From: Desulfobacteraceae bacterium
GTDB taxonomy: Bacteria > Desulfobacterota > Desulfobacteria > Desulfobacterales > SURF-7
Length of the DNA: 10,843 nucleotides
Assembly (NCBI GenBank): GCA_030619585.1
Contig: JAUXBD010000009.1
Coordinates: forward strand, 1-10,843
Direction: 5' to 3'
Position numbers and translations under genes: made by a program. The notes below the pieces were generated by a model. It did not search any database, was not told the DNA's origin, and saw only the letters and a program-made list of their open reading frames with translations. Of this stretch, positions 1 through 8,052 are shown in pieces; positions within the stretch are counted from its first letter, which is position 1, and every line of letters starts with the position of its first letter.

Positions 1-300
1 AGATCTAGGAAGATACTTGCCAAGTGTAAGGTTGATCCTAACATGGATACAGATCAGTTGTCAGAATCTGAGATCAATGATATCCGCAAGTTAATTACCA
101 ATGAATACAGGGTGGAAGGGGAACTTCGTACCGAGATCTCCATGAACATTAAAAGGCTCATGGACCTGGGATGTTATCGAGGTCTTCGCCATCGGAAGTC
201 ACTTCCGGTGCGGGGGCAGAGAACCAGTACCAATGCACGTACACGTAAAGGTCCCAGGAGAACAGCTGTCAAGAAAAAGGGCGGAGTTACCAAGAAATAG
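1..300 (+). CDS. rpsM: 30S ribosomal protein S13, 5'-truncated by window edge
   Basis: Small-subunit protein S13 sits in the head of the 30S subunit and contacts the P-site tRNA and the bridge to the 50S subunit. The reading frame is open from base 1, so the gene begins before the window. The 99 visible residues start in the helix-two-turn-helix region (RSRKILAKCKVDP) and run to the basic tail. The usual S13 is about 122 residues, so roughly 23 are missing. The diagnostic stretch GCYRGLRHRKSLPVRGQRT and the Lys/Arg-rich C-terminus (KKKGGVTKK) are intact. The first Met in the window (base 43) is internal and is not the start. It is followed 35 bases later by rpsK, the standard order of the bacterial alpha operon. 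Confidence 0.97.
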   Translation, partial: RSRKILAKCKVDPNMDTDQLSESEINDIRKLITNEYRVEGELRTEISMNIKRLMDLGCYRGLRHRKSLPVRGQRTSTNARTRKGPRRTAVKKKGGVTKK

Positions 301-335
301 AAATAATATAAGTCAGAAATAGAAAGGCTTTACAA

Positions 336-725
336 ATGGCAAAACCAAGTCGTTTAAAAAAGAAAAGGGTCAAAAAGAATATATCAAGCGGAGTTGTGCA
401 TATTCAGTCAACTTTTAATAATACAATTGTTACTATTACAGATCAGGCTGGCAATGTGGTATCCTGGTCTAGTTCAGGTGTCCAGGGATTTAAAGGATCA
501 CGTAAGAGCACTCCGTTTGCATCGCAACTGGCCGCCGAAGATGCTGCTAAAAAGGCGATGGAACATGGAATGAAAACTGTTGAAGTATATGTTAAAGGTC
601 CGGGAGCCGGAAGGGAATCAGCGCTTCGTGCATTGCAATCAACAGGCTTTCACGTATTGACGATCAAAGATGTAACGCCGATACCCCATAATGGTTGCAG
701 GCCGCCAAAAAGGCGCAGGGTTTAA
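336..725 (+). CDS. rpsK: 30S ribosomal protein S11
   Basis: S11 binds 16S rRNA on the 30S platform and helps shape the mRNA exit channel. The 129-residue length is typical. Visible family signatures are the N-terminal GVVHIQSTFNNTIVTITD, the central GFKGSRKSTPFASQLAAEDAA, and the C-terminal DVTPIPHNGCRPPKRRRV, which is nearly invariant in bacteria. The ATG at 336 is preceded by AAAGG at 323-327 with an 8-base spacer. It lies between rpsM and rpsD and is almost certainly cotranscribed with them. No frameshift or unusual residue is seen. Confidence 0.98.
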   Translation: MAKPSRLKKKRVKKNISSGVVHIQSTFNNTIVTITDQAGNVVSWSSSGVQGFKGSRKSTPFASQLAAEDAAKKAMEHGMKTVEVYVKGPGAGRESALRALQSTGFHVLTIKDVTPIPHNGCRPPKRRRV

Positions 726-779
726 AAAATATAAAGGTTTTAAGTTTGTGGGATCGAAAGGGATTTAAGGGAGGAAAAC

Positions 780-1406
780 TTGGCAAGATATAGAGGTCCT
801 GTTTGCAGGTTATGCAGACGAGAAAATATGAAGCTGTTTCTTAAGGGAGATCGCTGCTATTCGGACAAATGTGCTTTTGATCGTAGAAGCTATGCGCCTG
901 GACAACAAGGGCAAAGACGACAGAAATTTTCAGATTTTGGCGTTCAGCTCCGTGAAAAGCAGAAGGTGAAACGTATGTACAGCCTTTCTGAAAAACAGTT
1001 CCACCTTGTTTTTGAGAAAGCGGATAGACAAAAGGGAATTACGGGAACCAATCTTCTATTGCATCTTGAGTGTCGCCTGGATAATGTGGTTTATCGGTTG
1101 GGGTTTGTGAATTCGAGAACCCAGGGGCGCCAGTTTGTTGCTCACAGCCATTTTTTGGTGAATGGTAAGAAGGTAAACATACCCTCATACATTATAAAAT
1201 CTAATGATGTTATTGAGCTTCGTGAAAAAAGCAGTAAGATGCAGTTTGTGGAGGATTCCCTTGCAGCAGTTGTGAGAAGGGGTATCCCTCAATGGCTTGA
1301 GTTGGATAAAGATAACAAGAAGGGTACCGTAAAAAGTTTGCCTGTTCGTGAAGATATAACGATGCCTATTCAGGAACAGCTTATTGTAGAGCTTTATTCG
1401 AAATAG
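780..1406 (+). CDS. rpsD: 30S ribosomal protein S4, zinc-type, TTG start
   Basis: S4 is a primary 16S rRNA-binding assembly protein. In enterobacteria it also represses translation of its own operon. The 208-residue product begins MARYRGPVC. Cys9, Cys12, Cys26 and Cys31 form the zinc-ribbon found in the C+ class of S4. The S4 RNA-binding fold starts near residue 98 (CRLDNVVYRLGF) and includes NSRTQGRQFVAHSHFLVNGKKVNIPSY. The start is a TTG at 780. It is favoured because AAGGGAGG at 767-774 lies 5 bases upstream and the next residues match the family N-terminus exactly, while no upstream in-frame ATG exists near. The 122-base gap to rpoA is the largest in this operon. Confidence 0.97.
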   Translation: MARYRGPVCRLCRRENMKLFLKGDRCYSDKCAFDRRSYAPGQQGQRRQKFSDFGVQLREKQKVKRMYSLSEKQFHLVFEKADRQKGITGTNLLLHLECRLDNVVYRLGFVNSRTQGRQFVAHSHFLVNGKKVNIPSYIIKSNDVIELREKSSKMQFVEDSLAAVVRRGIPQWLELDKDNKKGTVKSLPVREDITMPIQEQLIVELYSK

Positions 1407-1528
1407 AATATTATGTTTGGGCGTTTGACCCAGATTGAAGGATTCTTGACATGGTATTTAATGCTTTTATTTAGGAGCATGTAAATATCTAATCTGATTT
1501 CCTTATCAATTAATTCCGGAGATATATT

Positions 1529-2548
1529 ATGTCATCAAATGAGTTAATGTACATGAACTGGCGAGAGTTGATTTCGCCGGAAAAGGTCCAAGTAACAAGC
1601 AGTCCTTCCTATGGCAAGTTTGTTTGTGAACCTCTTGAAAGAGGATTTGGAACAACATTAGGCAATAGTTTGAGACGGGTAATACTTTCATCTCTGTATG
1701 GTGCAGCAATAGTGTCTGTGAAATTTGACAGCGTTATGCATGAGTTCACCACTGTCCCGGGTGTGTTGGAGGATGTTTCGGAGATAATTCTTAATTTGAA
1801 GGAAGTTAGGATGAAGGTTGAAGGCCAGGCTCCCAAAACCATACGCATTGAGGCTAAAGGAGAGGGCACGGTCACAGCGGGCGATATTATAAGAGACGAA
1901 GGGGCAATTGAAATATTAAACCCTGATTTGCATATTGCGAGCCTTTCCGGAGATGCGGATTTAAAGATGGATATGAGGGTCAAAGTGGGCAAGGGGTATT
2001 CTTTAAGTGAGAACAATAAAGATGAAGAAGCGCCCGTAGGTACCATACCAATTGATTCGGTTTTTTCTCCTATTAAAATGGTTAACTATGTGGTAAGCAA
2101 TGCACGTGTGGGCCAGAAGACAGACTATGACAAACTCACCCTTGAGGTCTGGACCGATGGAAGTGTTTTTCCTGAGGATGCTGTTGCCTATGCCTCTAAA
2201 ATACTAAAGGAGCAGTTAACCATATTTATCAACTTTGATGAGGAGCTTGAGCCTGAGCCGCAGATCGCCGTTGAAGATACGGAGAAAAATAGTTTTAATG
2301 ACAACTTATATAGAAACGTGGATGAACTCGAACTGTCAGTACGCAGTGCCAACTGCTTGAAAAATGCTGATATTCTCAAGATTTATCAGCTGGTTCAGAA
2401 AACCGAACCCGAAATGCTTAAGACTAAAAACTTTGGAAGAAAATCATTAAATGAAATAAAGGAAGTCTTATCTGATATGGGCCTTTCTCTCGGAATGCAG
2501 CTTGAGGAGTTTGTCCCTCCTGATGAAAATATTGAGGAAGGAGAATAG
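1529..2548 (+). CDS. rpoA: DNA-directed RNA polymerase subunit alpha
   Basis: The alpha subunit dimerises to scaffold beta and beta' and uses its C-terminal domain to contact UP-element DNA and activators. The 339 residues match the usual 325-345. The N-terminal domain shows FVCEPLERGFGTTLGNSLRRVILSSL (residues 31-56), the dimerisation/assembly signature. After a flexible acidic linker (EELEPEPQIAVEDTEKNSF), the C-terminal domain begins near residue 262 and carries LSVRSANCLKNADI (from residue 269) and NFGRKSLNEIKEVL. Arg272 corresponds to the DNA-contacting Arg265 of E. coli. The tail after residue 328 is short and acidic. A GGAG at 1517-1520 precedes the ATG by 8 bases. It lies between rpsD and rplQ, as is standard. 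Confidence 0.98.
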   Translation: MSSNELMYMNWRELISPEKVQVTSSPSYGKFVCEPLERGFGTTLGNSLRRVILSSLYGAAIVSVKFDSVMHEFTTVPGVLEDVSEIILNLKEVRMKVEGQAPKTIRIEAKGEGTVTAGDIIRDEGAIEILNPDLHIASLSGDADLKMDMRVKVGKGYSLSENNKDEEAPVGTIPIDSVFSPIKMVNYVVSNARVGQKTDYDKLTLEVWTDGSVFPEDAVAYASKILKEQLTIFINFDEELEPEPQIAVEDTEKNSFNDNLYRNVDELELSVRSANCLKNADILKIYQLVQKTEPEMLKTKNFGRKSLNEIKEVLSDMGLSLGMQLEEFVPPDENIEEGE

Positions 2549-2556
2549 TATAGCTT

Positions 2557-3207
2557 ATGCGACATCGTAAAGCAGGACTAAAATTAAATAGGACAAGCAG
2601 CCACAGAAACGCCATGTTTCGTAATATGGTCACGTCCCTGTTTAAACATGATCGTATTCGTACAACAGATGCTAAAGCAAAAGAGTTAAGGCGCTGGGCA
2701 GACAAGATGGTCACACTGGCCAAAAGGGGCGACCTTCATGCCAGACGTCAGGTGCTTTCAATAATGATGGAGAAGGATGTTGTACATAAATTGTTTGAAG
2801 AGGCTTCCGATAGATTCGGTTCCATAAACGGAGGTTATACCAGGCTTGTTAAACTGGGCACACGCCCAGGGGATGCTGCATCGGTTACTTTGGTTGAACT
2901 TGTTTCTCTCGAAAAGAAAGCCAAAAAGAAAACTAAAAAGAAAACAAAGAGCGGCACTGAAAAAAAGGTTGAGGTGACAAAGGCGCCGGAACCGGAAACT
3001 GAGCAAGAGCCGGTTGAAGCAAAGGAGCCTGAATCAACATCCGCAAAAGAGCCGGAGCCGGAAGAGACTAAGCCGGCAACAGAGGAAAAGACACAGCAGG
3101 AAACAGCACCTAAAGCAGATGAAAAAGATACAGATGTGACTGAAAAAGATGCATCTGACGAAAAGGAATCTGCTGCCAAAGAAGGGGCAGATAAGCAGGA
3201 AAAGTAG
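2557..3207 (+). CDS. rplQ: 50S ribosomal protein L17 with long acidic/basic C-terminal tail
   Basis: L17 is a late-assembling large-subunit protein near the peptide exit tunnel. Residues 1-118 are the whole conserved core, from MRHRKAGLKLNRTSSHRNAM through TTDAKAKELRRWADKMVTLAKR to the closing ASVTLVELV. Bacterial L17 is usually 115-140 residues. This one is 216, because about 98 residues of low-complexity sequence follow: first Lys-rich (KKAKKKTKKKTKSGTEKK), then Glu/Pro/Thr/Ala-rich. The tail has no stop or frame change, uses the same codon style and ends just before the operon terminator, so it looks genuine. The start lies 8 bases after the rpoA stop, and the ribosome site AAGGAG (2538-2543) is inside the end of rpoA, suggesting coupling. 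The tail is probably disordered and its role is unknown. Confidence 0.95.
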   Translation: MRHRKAGLKLNRTSSHRNAMFRNMVTSLFKHDRIRTTDAKAKELRRWADKMVTLAKRGDLHARRQVLSIMMEKDVVHKLFEEASDRFGSINGGYTRLVKLGTRPGDAASVTLVELVSLEKKAKKKTKKKTKSGTEKKVEVTKAPEPETEQEPVEAKEPESTSAKEPEPEETKPATEEKTQQETAPKADEKDTDVTEKDASDEKESAAKEGADKQEK

Positions 3208-3230
3208 AGGAACTTACAAAGCAAAACTGT

Positions 3231-3263
3231 AAAACCCTGCCTTTAAACAGGCAGGGTTTTTTT
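3231..3263 (+). terminator. Intrinsic terminator of the alpha operon
   Basis: A GC-rich hairpin has arms CCCTGCC (3235-3241) and GGCAGGG (3250-3256), an 8-base loop closed by an extra T-A pair, and a flanking A-tract (3231-3234) that pairs with the first part of a seven-T run (3257-3263). It starts 23 bases after the rplQ stop, where the ribosomal operon should end. The A-tract could let it work in both orientations, but no minus-strand gene converges here. Confidence 0.93.
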
Positions 3264-3290
3264 GTGGGGCAGGTAGGTGGGTTGGATATC

Positions 3291-4391
3291 ATGAAAAGTA
3301 TTTTTCTGAAATTCTTTATCATGGCAAGTATGCTGCTTGGCCTGCCCATGCTTGGAGTTATTCTTGCCGGTTATCCGCCTGCAAAATACCTGGAATTTCC
3401 CCCTCATACAAAGTATGTCAGCCATGCCCCATTTTCATGGATAGCTTTTACCTGTTATGCACTTATAGTGCTTTTGGCAACCCTTCCTCTGATTTTTCGG
3501 GCAATTAAGACAAAAGTCAGTGTTGAACCCAATGATAACCCTTCATATCCTTTTCCCTGGTGGGGATGGTTCGGCCTATTGTCAGGAATCTGTTTCTGGA
3601 TCATGGCATGGACCCGTTTCCCCTGGTTTAACAGGTTCCAGCCACACACCTTTTTCCCTTTGTGGCTTTCCTATATCCTGGTCATTAATGCATTAAATCA
3701 AAGGAAGAAAGGTGCATGCATGATGATCCGGCGTCCTGGTTTTTTTTTACTGCTGTTTCCTGTGAGCGCCATGTTCTGGTGGTTTTTTGAATACCTGAAT
3801 CGTTTTGTCCAGAACTGGTATTATGTTGGAGCCAATTACGATTCCTTGGAATATTTCTTGTGGGCAAGCCTCTCGTTTTCCACTGTTTTACCAGCAGTGC
3901 TGGGGACCCGTGATTTGCTATGCAATATCCCTTTGATAAAAGAGGGCTTCACAGGGTTTTTCCCATTGAAAATTGTCTGCCCGAAACTTTTAGCCTCATG
4001 TGCTATAATCATATCAGGAGCAGGGCTTGCCGGTATCGGAGTGTGGCCGGGCTTTTTTTCTTCCCTGCTCTGGCTGTCTCCTTTATTTATTGTTGTCTCT
4101 CTCCAGACTCTTATGAAAGAGCGTCATGTGTTGTCAGATATTACCCATGGTAACTGGAGTGTTGTGGTTTCTTATGCAGTAGCAGCACTCATCTGCGGAA
4201 TATTCTGGGAGATGTGGAACTTTTACAGCCTGGCCAAATGGGAATATTCAGTCCCCTTTGTCCATAGGTTCAAGATTTTTGAGATGCCGCTTATCGGTTA
4301 TGCAGGATACCTTCCTTTTGGTGTGGAATGTGCAGTAATAGGAGGAATTGTTGAGCAACTAACCCGTGGGAGAACAGGAGAGCCGGATTGA
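3291..4391 (+). CDS. Ten-helix integral membrane protein of unknown function
   Basis: I do not recognise a named family. From the ATG at 3291 the protein is 366 residues, very hydrophobic and tryptophan-rich, with about ten predicted membrane spans (near residues 8-28, 50-70, 91-107, 121-136, 150-169, 188-205, 232-251, 255-273, 289-309 and 333-355). The most motif-like part is the C-terminal third: a WEMWN cluster (306-310), WEYSVPF (317-323), FEMPLIGYAGYLPFG (330-344) and a Glu in the last helix (346). From memory a similar WE-x-WN ... FEMP ... GY-x-GY-x-PF pattern occurs in unnamed bacterial membrane proteins. A longer in-frame version from GTG 3264 would begin inside the rplQ terminator and is unlikely. 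The ribosome site is weak (GGTGGG at 3276-3281). It stands alone between a terminator and a pseudogene. No catalytic motif is evident. Confidence 0.8.
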   Translation: MKSIFLKFFIMASMLLGLPMLGVILAGYPPAKYLEFPPHTKYVSHAPFSWIAFTCYALIVLLATLPLIFRAIKTKVSVEPNDNPSYPFPWWGWFGLLSGICFWIMAWTRFPWFNRFQPHTFFPLWLSYILVINALNQRKKGACMMIRRPGFFLLLFPVSAMFWWFFEYLNRFVQNWYYVGANYDSLEYFLWASLSFSTVLPAVLGTRDLLCNIPLIKEGFTGFFPLKIVCPKLLASCAIIISGAGLAGIGVWPGFFSSLLWLSPLFIVVSLQTLMKERHVLSDITHGNWSVVVSYAVAALICGIFWEMWNFYSLAKWEYSVPFVHRFKIFEMPLIGYAGYLPFGVECAVIGGIVEQLTRGRTGEPD

Positions 4392-4402
4392 GAAAATCTA
4401 TA

Positions 4403-4960
4403 ATGCATAAAGTAATAATCTTCTTGTGTTTTTTCAATGGTGTAAGCAGAAGTATAACCAGACCTGTTATCGATGCAGTGGCCGGCCTTAAAGATATTGC
4501 CCAAGGGGAGAGACCTTACAATACATCTTGAAGTAATGAGTAATGATGAAATGGGTGAGCTTGCAAAATGGTTTAATCTGTTCATTGAAAAGATAAGAGG
4601 TGTTGTCAAAAGTATTGCCGAAAATGCTGAAGCCTTGGGCGATGCATCCTTGAGTCTTTTCGAACTTTCTAACCATATGTCCCAGGGCGCTGAAAGCATG
4701 TCCAGCAATTCAAACAGTGTTGCATCGTCGTCTGAAGAGATGAGTACCAATATGAACTCGGTTGCTTCTGCCATGGAGCAGACCGCCACAAATGTTGGAA
4801 TGGTTGCATCTTCAATAGAGGTATAGCAAGGGATATAGCTGAAGTAAGCAGCTTTGCCAGTGAGATGTCAAACAGTAGTTCCCAGGTTAATTTAAACGCA
4901 GAAGAGTTGAGCAAACTTGCCAAGATGTTAAACGAGCTGGTGGGAAAATTCAGGATATAA
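4403..4960 (+). pseudogene. Methyl-accepting chemotaxis protein remnant (frameshifted, signalling tip deleted)
   Basis: Three pieces of one chemoreceptor are visible in two frames. From about 4403 to 4510 the frame reads a short hydrophobic stretch (VIIFLCFF, perhaps the end of membrane helix 2) and then a HAMP entry, SRSITRPVIDAVAGLKDIAQGE. A frameshift at about 4508-4512 moves it to the next frame, which continues the HAMP (RDLTIHLEVMSNDEMGELAKWF) and the methylation helix (MSSNSNSVASSSEEMSTN, SAMEQTATNVGMVASSIE) up to a stop at 4824-4826. From about 4820 a third stretch, back in the first frame, encodes the extreme C-terminus (GIARDIAEVSSFASEMSNSS ... LVGKFRI) and ends at 4960. The sensor domain, the first helix and the highly conserved CheA/CheW-binding hairpin tip are all missing. 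It cannot make a working receptor. Full-length family members are usually 500-700 residues. Confidence 0.88.
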
Positions 4961-4970
4961 AAATTTCCAA

Positions 4971-4996
4971 AAAGCTAATACTCTCTAAATAGCTTT
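4971..4996 (-). terminator. Weak candidate terminator downstream of the response regulator
   Basis: Read on the minus strand, AAAGCTA and TAGCTTT form a 7-bp stem around a 12-base loop, followed by a short T-run (TTTTTGG). It lies about 66 bases past the stop of the response regulator gene. The stem is AT-rich and the loop long, so efficiency is doubtful. An AT-only hairpin at 5024-5042 (TATATAAA/TTTATATA) is closer to the stop but has no GC pairs. Confidence 0.25.
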
Positions 4997-5023
4997 CTGC
5001 CCAGTGATGCTTTACATAGTCCA

Positions 5024-5042
5024 TATATAAATGTTTTATATA
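5024..5042. repeat. AT-only inverted repeat between convergent genes
   Basis: Arms TATATAAA (5024-5031) and TTTATATA (5035-5042) are perfect complements around a TGT loop. It lies in the 101 bases between the end of the chemoreceptor remnant and the end of the minus-strand response regulator gene. With no GC pairs it is a weak RNA hairpin. It may simply reflect AT-rich spacer sequence. Confidence 0.4.
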
Positions 5043-5061
5043 CAAATGCAATAATATGAGT

Positions 5062-6390
5062 TCATCCTTTTTGGATATTAAATTTTTTCATTTTATATCT
5101 TAACACCCGCTCACTGATACCCAGTAATTCGGATGCTTTAGTTTGAACCCAATCATTTTTTTCAAGTGCGGAAAGTAACATCTCTCTTTCAACCGATTCC
5201 AGGCGATCGGCAAGCACACCCGGTTCTGTGGCTTTATGGTACCTGATTTCAGCGGGGAGATCTTTGTTTCTTATCACACTGCCACGAACCAGGGTGACGA
5301 TTCTCTGGATTAAATGCTCCAGTTCCCTGACATTTCCGGGAAAGGGATATTTAACTAATGTGGCCATGGCATCTGCATCGAAACTTATGGGGCTTAATCC
5401 ACACCGATCAAGAAAGAATTCTACCAAAGAGGGGATATCCTCTTTTCTTTTGCTTAAGGGTGGAAGCTCTATCTCAAGTACCTTTAACCGATAGTAAAGA
5501 TCCTCCCGGAACAATCCCTTCGTGGTCATAAGATCAAGATCCCGATTGGTGGCCGCCAGAACACGGGTGTCCACCTGTATGTCCTTTTCGCTGCCGACTC
5601 GGTTGACACATCTTTCCTGAAGCGTTCTTAACAGTTTCGGTTGTAAAGGAAGGGGAAGTTCTCCAATTTCGTCCAAAAAAATTGTGCCGTTTTGAGCCAG
5701 TTCAAAGCGGCCTTTCCGGCTTGTTGCTGCACCGGTAAAAGCACCTTTTTCATGTCCGAACAGTTCAGATTCAAAAAGATTTTCCGGTATTGCCCCGCAA
5801 TTGATCACGATAAAAGGGCCATCCTTCCTTGGACTGAGCAAATGGATAAGACGCGCTATAAGCTCCTTTCCCGTGCCGGTTTCACCCCGTATAAGAACAT
5901 TCCACGGCGTTGGGGCGATTCGACTGGCTAAAGACAGGACCTCTTGCATGGCAACCCCTTCTCCAATGATCCTGATGGGCAATTCGCTTTGATCTATAAC
6001 CTCAGTTACATCCGACGCCTCTTTTTTCACAATAACACACTGTTCGATCATCTGAATTTTTTCCAGAAGCAAAAAGAGGTCAACCGGTTTTTCCAAAAAA
6101 TCATCCGCCCCAAGCTTCATAACCTTTACAGCGGTATCCACACTGCTATAGGCCGTAATCATGATCGCCCGTAAAAGAGGGTTTATTTTTTTCATTTCGG
6201 CAAGCACTTCATCACCGGTAAGATCGGGCATCAGATGATCCAGCAGAACCAGCTGAAACGGTTGTTCTAAAAAACGGTTTAACGCAGTTTTGCCATTTTC
6301 AGCCGCAACCACATGGTACCCCTGTTTTTCCAAAAACCCTTTCAGCATGTCGCGCTGTATGGATTCATCATCAACGACTAGAATTCTCAT
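5062..6390 (-). CDS. Sigma-54-dependent NtrC-family response regulator
   Basis: A cytoplasmic activator of sigma-54 RNA polymerase. Residues 1-117 are a receiver domain with the acidic pocket Asp7/Asp8, phospho-acceptor Asp51 (LLDHLMPD), Thr79 and Lys101. Residues about 140-375 are the AAA+ domain, with Walker A GETGTGKE (169-176), the sigma-54-contacting GAFTGA loop (216-221), Walker B FLDE (238-241) and a sensor-type RVLAATNRDL. Residues about 400-442 are a Fis-type helix-turn-helix (KASELLGISERVLRYKMKKF). All key residues are present, so it should hydrolyse ATP and open sigma-54 promoters. The 442-residue length is typical (ZraR/AtoC/HydG layout). The start is supported by GAGGTG 10 bases upstream. 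It lies 60 bases downstream of the kinase gene on the same strand. Likely targets are the palindromes at 8255-8299, because those precede the only sigma-54 promoter seen here. Confidence 0.95.
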   Translation of the reverse strand: MRILVVDDESIQRDMLKGFLEKQGYHVVAAENGKTALNRFLEQPFQLVLLDHLMPDLTGDEVLAEMKKINPLLRAIMITAYSSVDTAVKVMKLGADDFLEKPVDLFLLLEKIQMIEQCVIVKKEASDVTEVIDQSELPIRIIGEGVAMQEVLSLASRIAPTPWNVLIRGETGTGKELIARLIHLLSPRKDGPFIVINCGAIPENLFESELFGHEKGAFTGAATSRKGRFELAQNGTIFLDEIGELPLPLQPKLLRTLQERCVNRVGSEKDIQVDTRVLAATNRDLDLMTTKGLFREDLYYRLKVLEIELPPLSKRKEDIPSLVEFFLDRCGLSPISFDADAMATLVKYPFPGNVRELEHLIQRIVTLVRGSVIRNKDLPAEIRYHKATEPGVLADRLESVEREMLLSALEKNDWVQTKASELLGISERVLRYKMKKFNIQKG

Positions 6391-6450
6391 GGTATTATTT
6401 CACCTCTGCACCCTTTTAAAATAAACATCTCGCACCTTATCCAATAACCT

Positions 6451-8052
6451 TTACCCACCTTTGATCAAAGGCAGGTATGCGGAAATGCGAATAATTCCCT
6501 TGGCCGGTATTTCAACTTCAATGCGACCGCCATGAGCAAGGACGATTCGTTTGGCAATAGCAAGGCCCAATCCTGACCCCCTTGTCTTGGTTGTAAAGTA
6601 GGGTTCCAAAATGTTCTCGGTCTCTTTTTCAGACAGATCATACCCACTGTTTTCAACCAAAAGTACCAAATCTGATCCCTGTTTAAAAACACTAATTTTC
6701 AGGGAGCCTCCATCCGGTTGGGCTTCGATGGCGTTTTTAATTAAATTTTCAACAACCTCTTCAAGTAGATCCGAGTCACCTACCAGCAGACTGTTGTTTC
6801 GTGATTCAAAGGTTACGGATATTGCTTGATCGGAACATTGTTGCTGGTAAAGAGTGAGCATGTTTTGAACGATTGAAGTCAGGTCAACTGGTTGACTGTT
6901 GGGTATTAAAGGAGCTGCATATCGCCTGAGGTGTGTGACAATGCCATTTGTTCTTTTTACCGCTCTTAAAATTGTTGAAATAAGATTGTGATGATCTTCA
7001 TTTAAGCCTTCAGTCTCAATCTGAAGGCGCTGAAGCCCCATATGAATCGCGTTTAACGGATTCCTGATTTCATGGGTGATTGTCGCAGATGCACGCCCCA
7101 GCGCAGCATCCTCATGTTCTTTAGCGAGTTTTCGCTCAAACCCTCTTACTTGCTCTATATGAGCGCGCTGGTAGAGATAGATGAGCCATGAAAAAAAAGC
7201 ACTAATAAAGGCGATGATGGCGCTGAAAACAATAAGTTCATTCACAAGCTGTCTTTCCCGGATAAAAAAATGCACGGTATCCAGTCCCACAACCAGTATA
7301 TCCTTACCAAAGTTTATTCGGGTTTCAGCAATTTTACTTTCATTGACCAGGAGAAATTCGCTTCCGGGTAAACCACCGGTATCCTTATGGGGGCCGGGCT
7401 CGATTTTCACGTAGGAAATCCCACTTATCCCTGACAGCTGGTTCAATATATGAGATAATCCGTCAGGCGCCCGCACAATTTTTTCAATACGATCCGACGC
7501 CAATCCCACAATAATACATCCCGCTTGATTGTCTCTTGGTAAGGTGAAAATACGGAGGTTTTTGCGTGGATGGGTTTGGATGAGATTAGCTCCTGATTGA
7601 CAATAATCGGATGGATTTTTCAGCCATCCAACGGGACTTTGGGTATGCTTCTGTTTGTTTTGGACAATACAAACACCTGCCAGTTTCATTTTTTGTGCAA
7701 AAGCAGCGAGGTTTGCTGCGGAAAATGGAGCCGCCGTATCCGAAAAGTCAATAAGACGGGCCGTGTTGCCTAAATATGCCGCGATGTTTTTCTCATATCT
7801 TTTATCAGATAGTACAACATTTTCGGCATTCTGCTTAATCGCTTCCGAAATGATCCTGGTATGCTCCCGGACATAATATAGAAAGGTTTTTTGAGCCACT
7901 TGTAGCTGCCATAAAAAATAAACAAATATTATAGTACCCAGGAGACCAAATATGAGAAGGTTACCCAACCAGGCGGGTATAAGCTGAAGAATTGTAAATG
8001 TTTTGAAACGATTGACCTTAATTCCATTCTTCAGTGAGTTGTTTACAGCCAT
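6451..8052 (-). CDS. Membrane sensor histidine kinase, partner of the NtrC-type regulator
   Basis: A 533-residue kinase with a first membrane helix (about 28-50), an extracytoplasmic sensor region (about 51-270) that I cannot assign to a named fold, and a second helix (about 272-294). The HisKA domain follows, with THEIRNPLNAI and phospho-acceptor His327. The ATPase domain has the N box ENLIKNAIEA (Asn440), an F-box-like EPYFTTK (483-489) and the G2 box GSGLGLAIAKRIVLAHGG (492-509). The usual Asp of the G1 box is replaced in VENSG (466-470), a substitution seen in some active kinases. There is no HAMP and no obvious cytoplasmic PAS. The sensor region has three Cys (128, 151, 179). The start has GGAG 6 bases upstream. 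The gene is followed by its regulator and faces the sigma-54-controlled small gene divergently. The signal sensed is unknown. Confidence 0.94.
   Translation of the reverse strand: MAVNNSLKNGIKVNRFKTFTILQLIPAWLGNLLIFGLLGTIIFVYFLWQLQVAQKTFLYYVREHTRIISEAIKQNAENVVLSDKRYEKNIAAYLGNTARLIDFSDTAAPFSAANLAAFAQKMKLAGVCIVQNKQKHTQSPVGWLKNPSDYCQSGANLIQTHPRKNLRIFTLPRDNQAGCIIVGLASDRIEKIVRAPDGLSHILNQLSGISGISYVKIEPGPHKDTGGLPGSEFLLVNESKIAETRINFGKDILVVGLDTVHFFIRERQLVNELIVFSAIIAFISAFFSWLIYLYQRAHIEQVRGFERKLAKEHEDAALGRASATITHEIRNPLNAIHMGLQRLQIETEGLNEDHHNLISTILRAVKRTNGIVTHLRRYAAPLIPNSQPVDLTSIVQNMLTLYQQQCSDQAISVTFESRNNSLLVGDSDLLEEVVENLIKNAIEAQPDGGSLKISVFKQGSDLVLLVENSGYDLSEKETENILEPYFTTKTRGSGLGLAIAKRIVLAHGGRIEVEIPAKGIIRISAYLPLIKGG

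Noticed and set aside
1446..1473. TTGACA between rpsD and rpoA as an internal promoter
   Set aside because: The -35 hexamer is perfect, but at 16-17 bases spacing the -10 is only TATTTA or ATTTAG. Too weak to claim, though the 122-base gap would allow a promoter.
2835..3224. Minus-strand Ser/Val-rich frame of 129 codons opposite rplQ
   Set aside because: It is the mirror of the Lys/Glu-rich L17 tail: Glu and Lys codons read backwards as Ser and Phe codons. It has no ribosome site and lies inside a conserved operon.
3264..3290. GTG start giving nine extra residues to the membrane protein
   Set aside because: It begins directly at the end of the terminator T-run, so it would be at or before the 5' end of any new transcript. 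The ATG at 3291 starts a typical membrane protein N-terminus.
4298..4923. Minus-strand frames opposite the membrane protein end and chemoreceptor remnant
   Set aside because: The plus strand carries unmistakable HAMP and methylation-helix sequence. The opposite frames are shadows with no motif.
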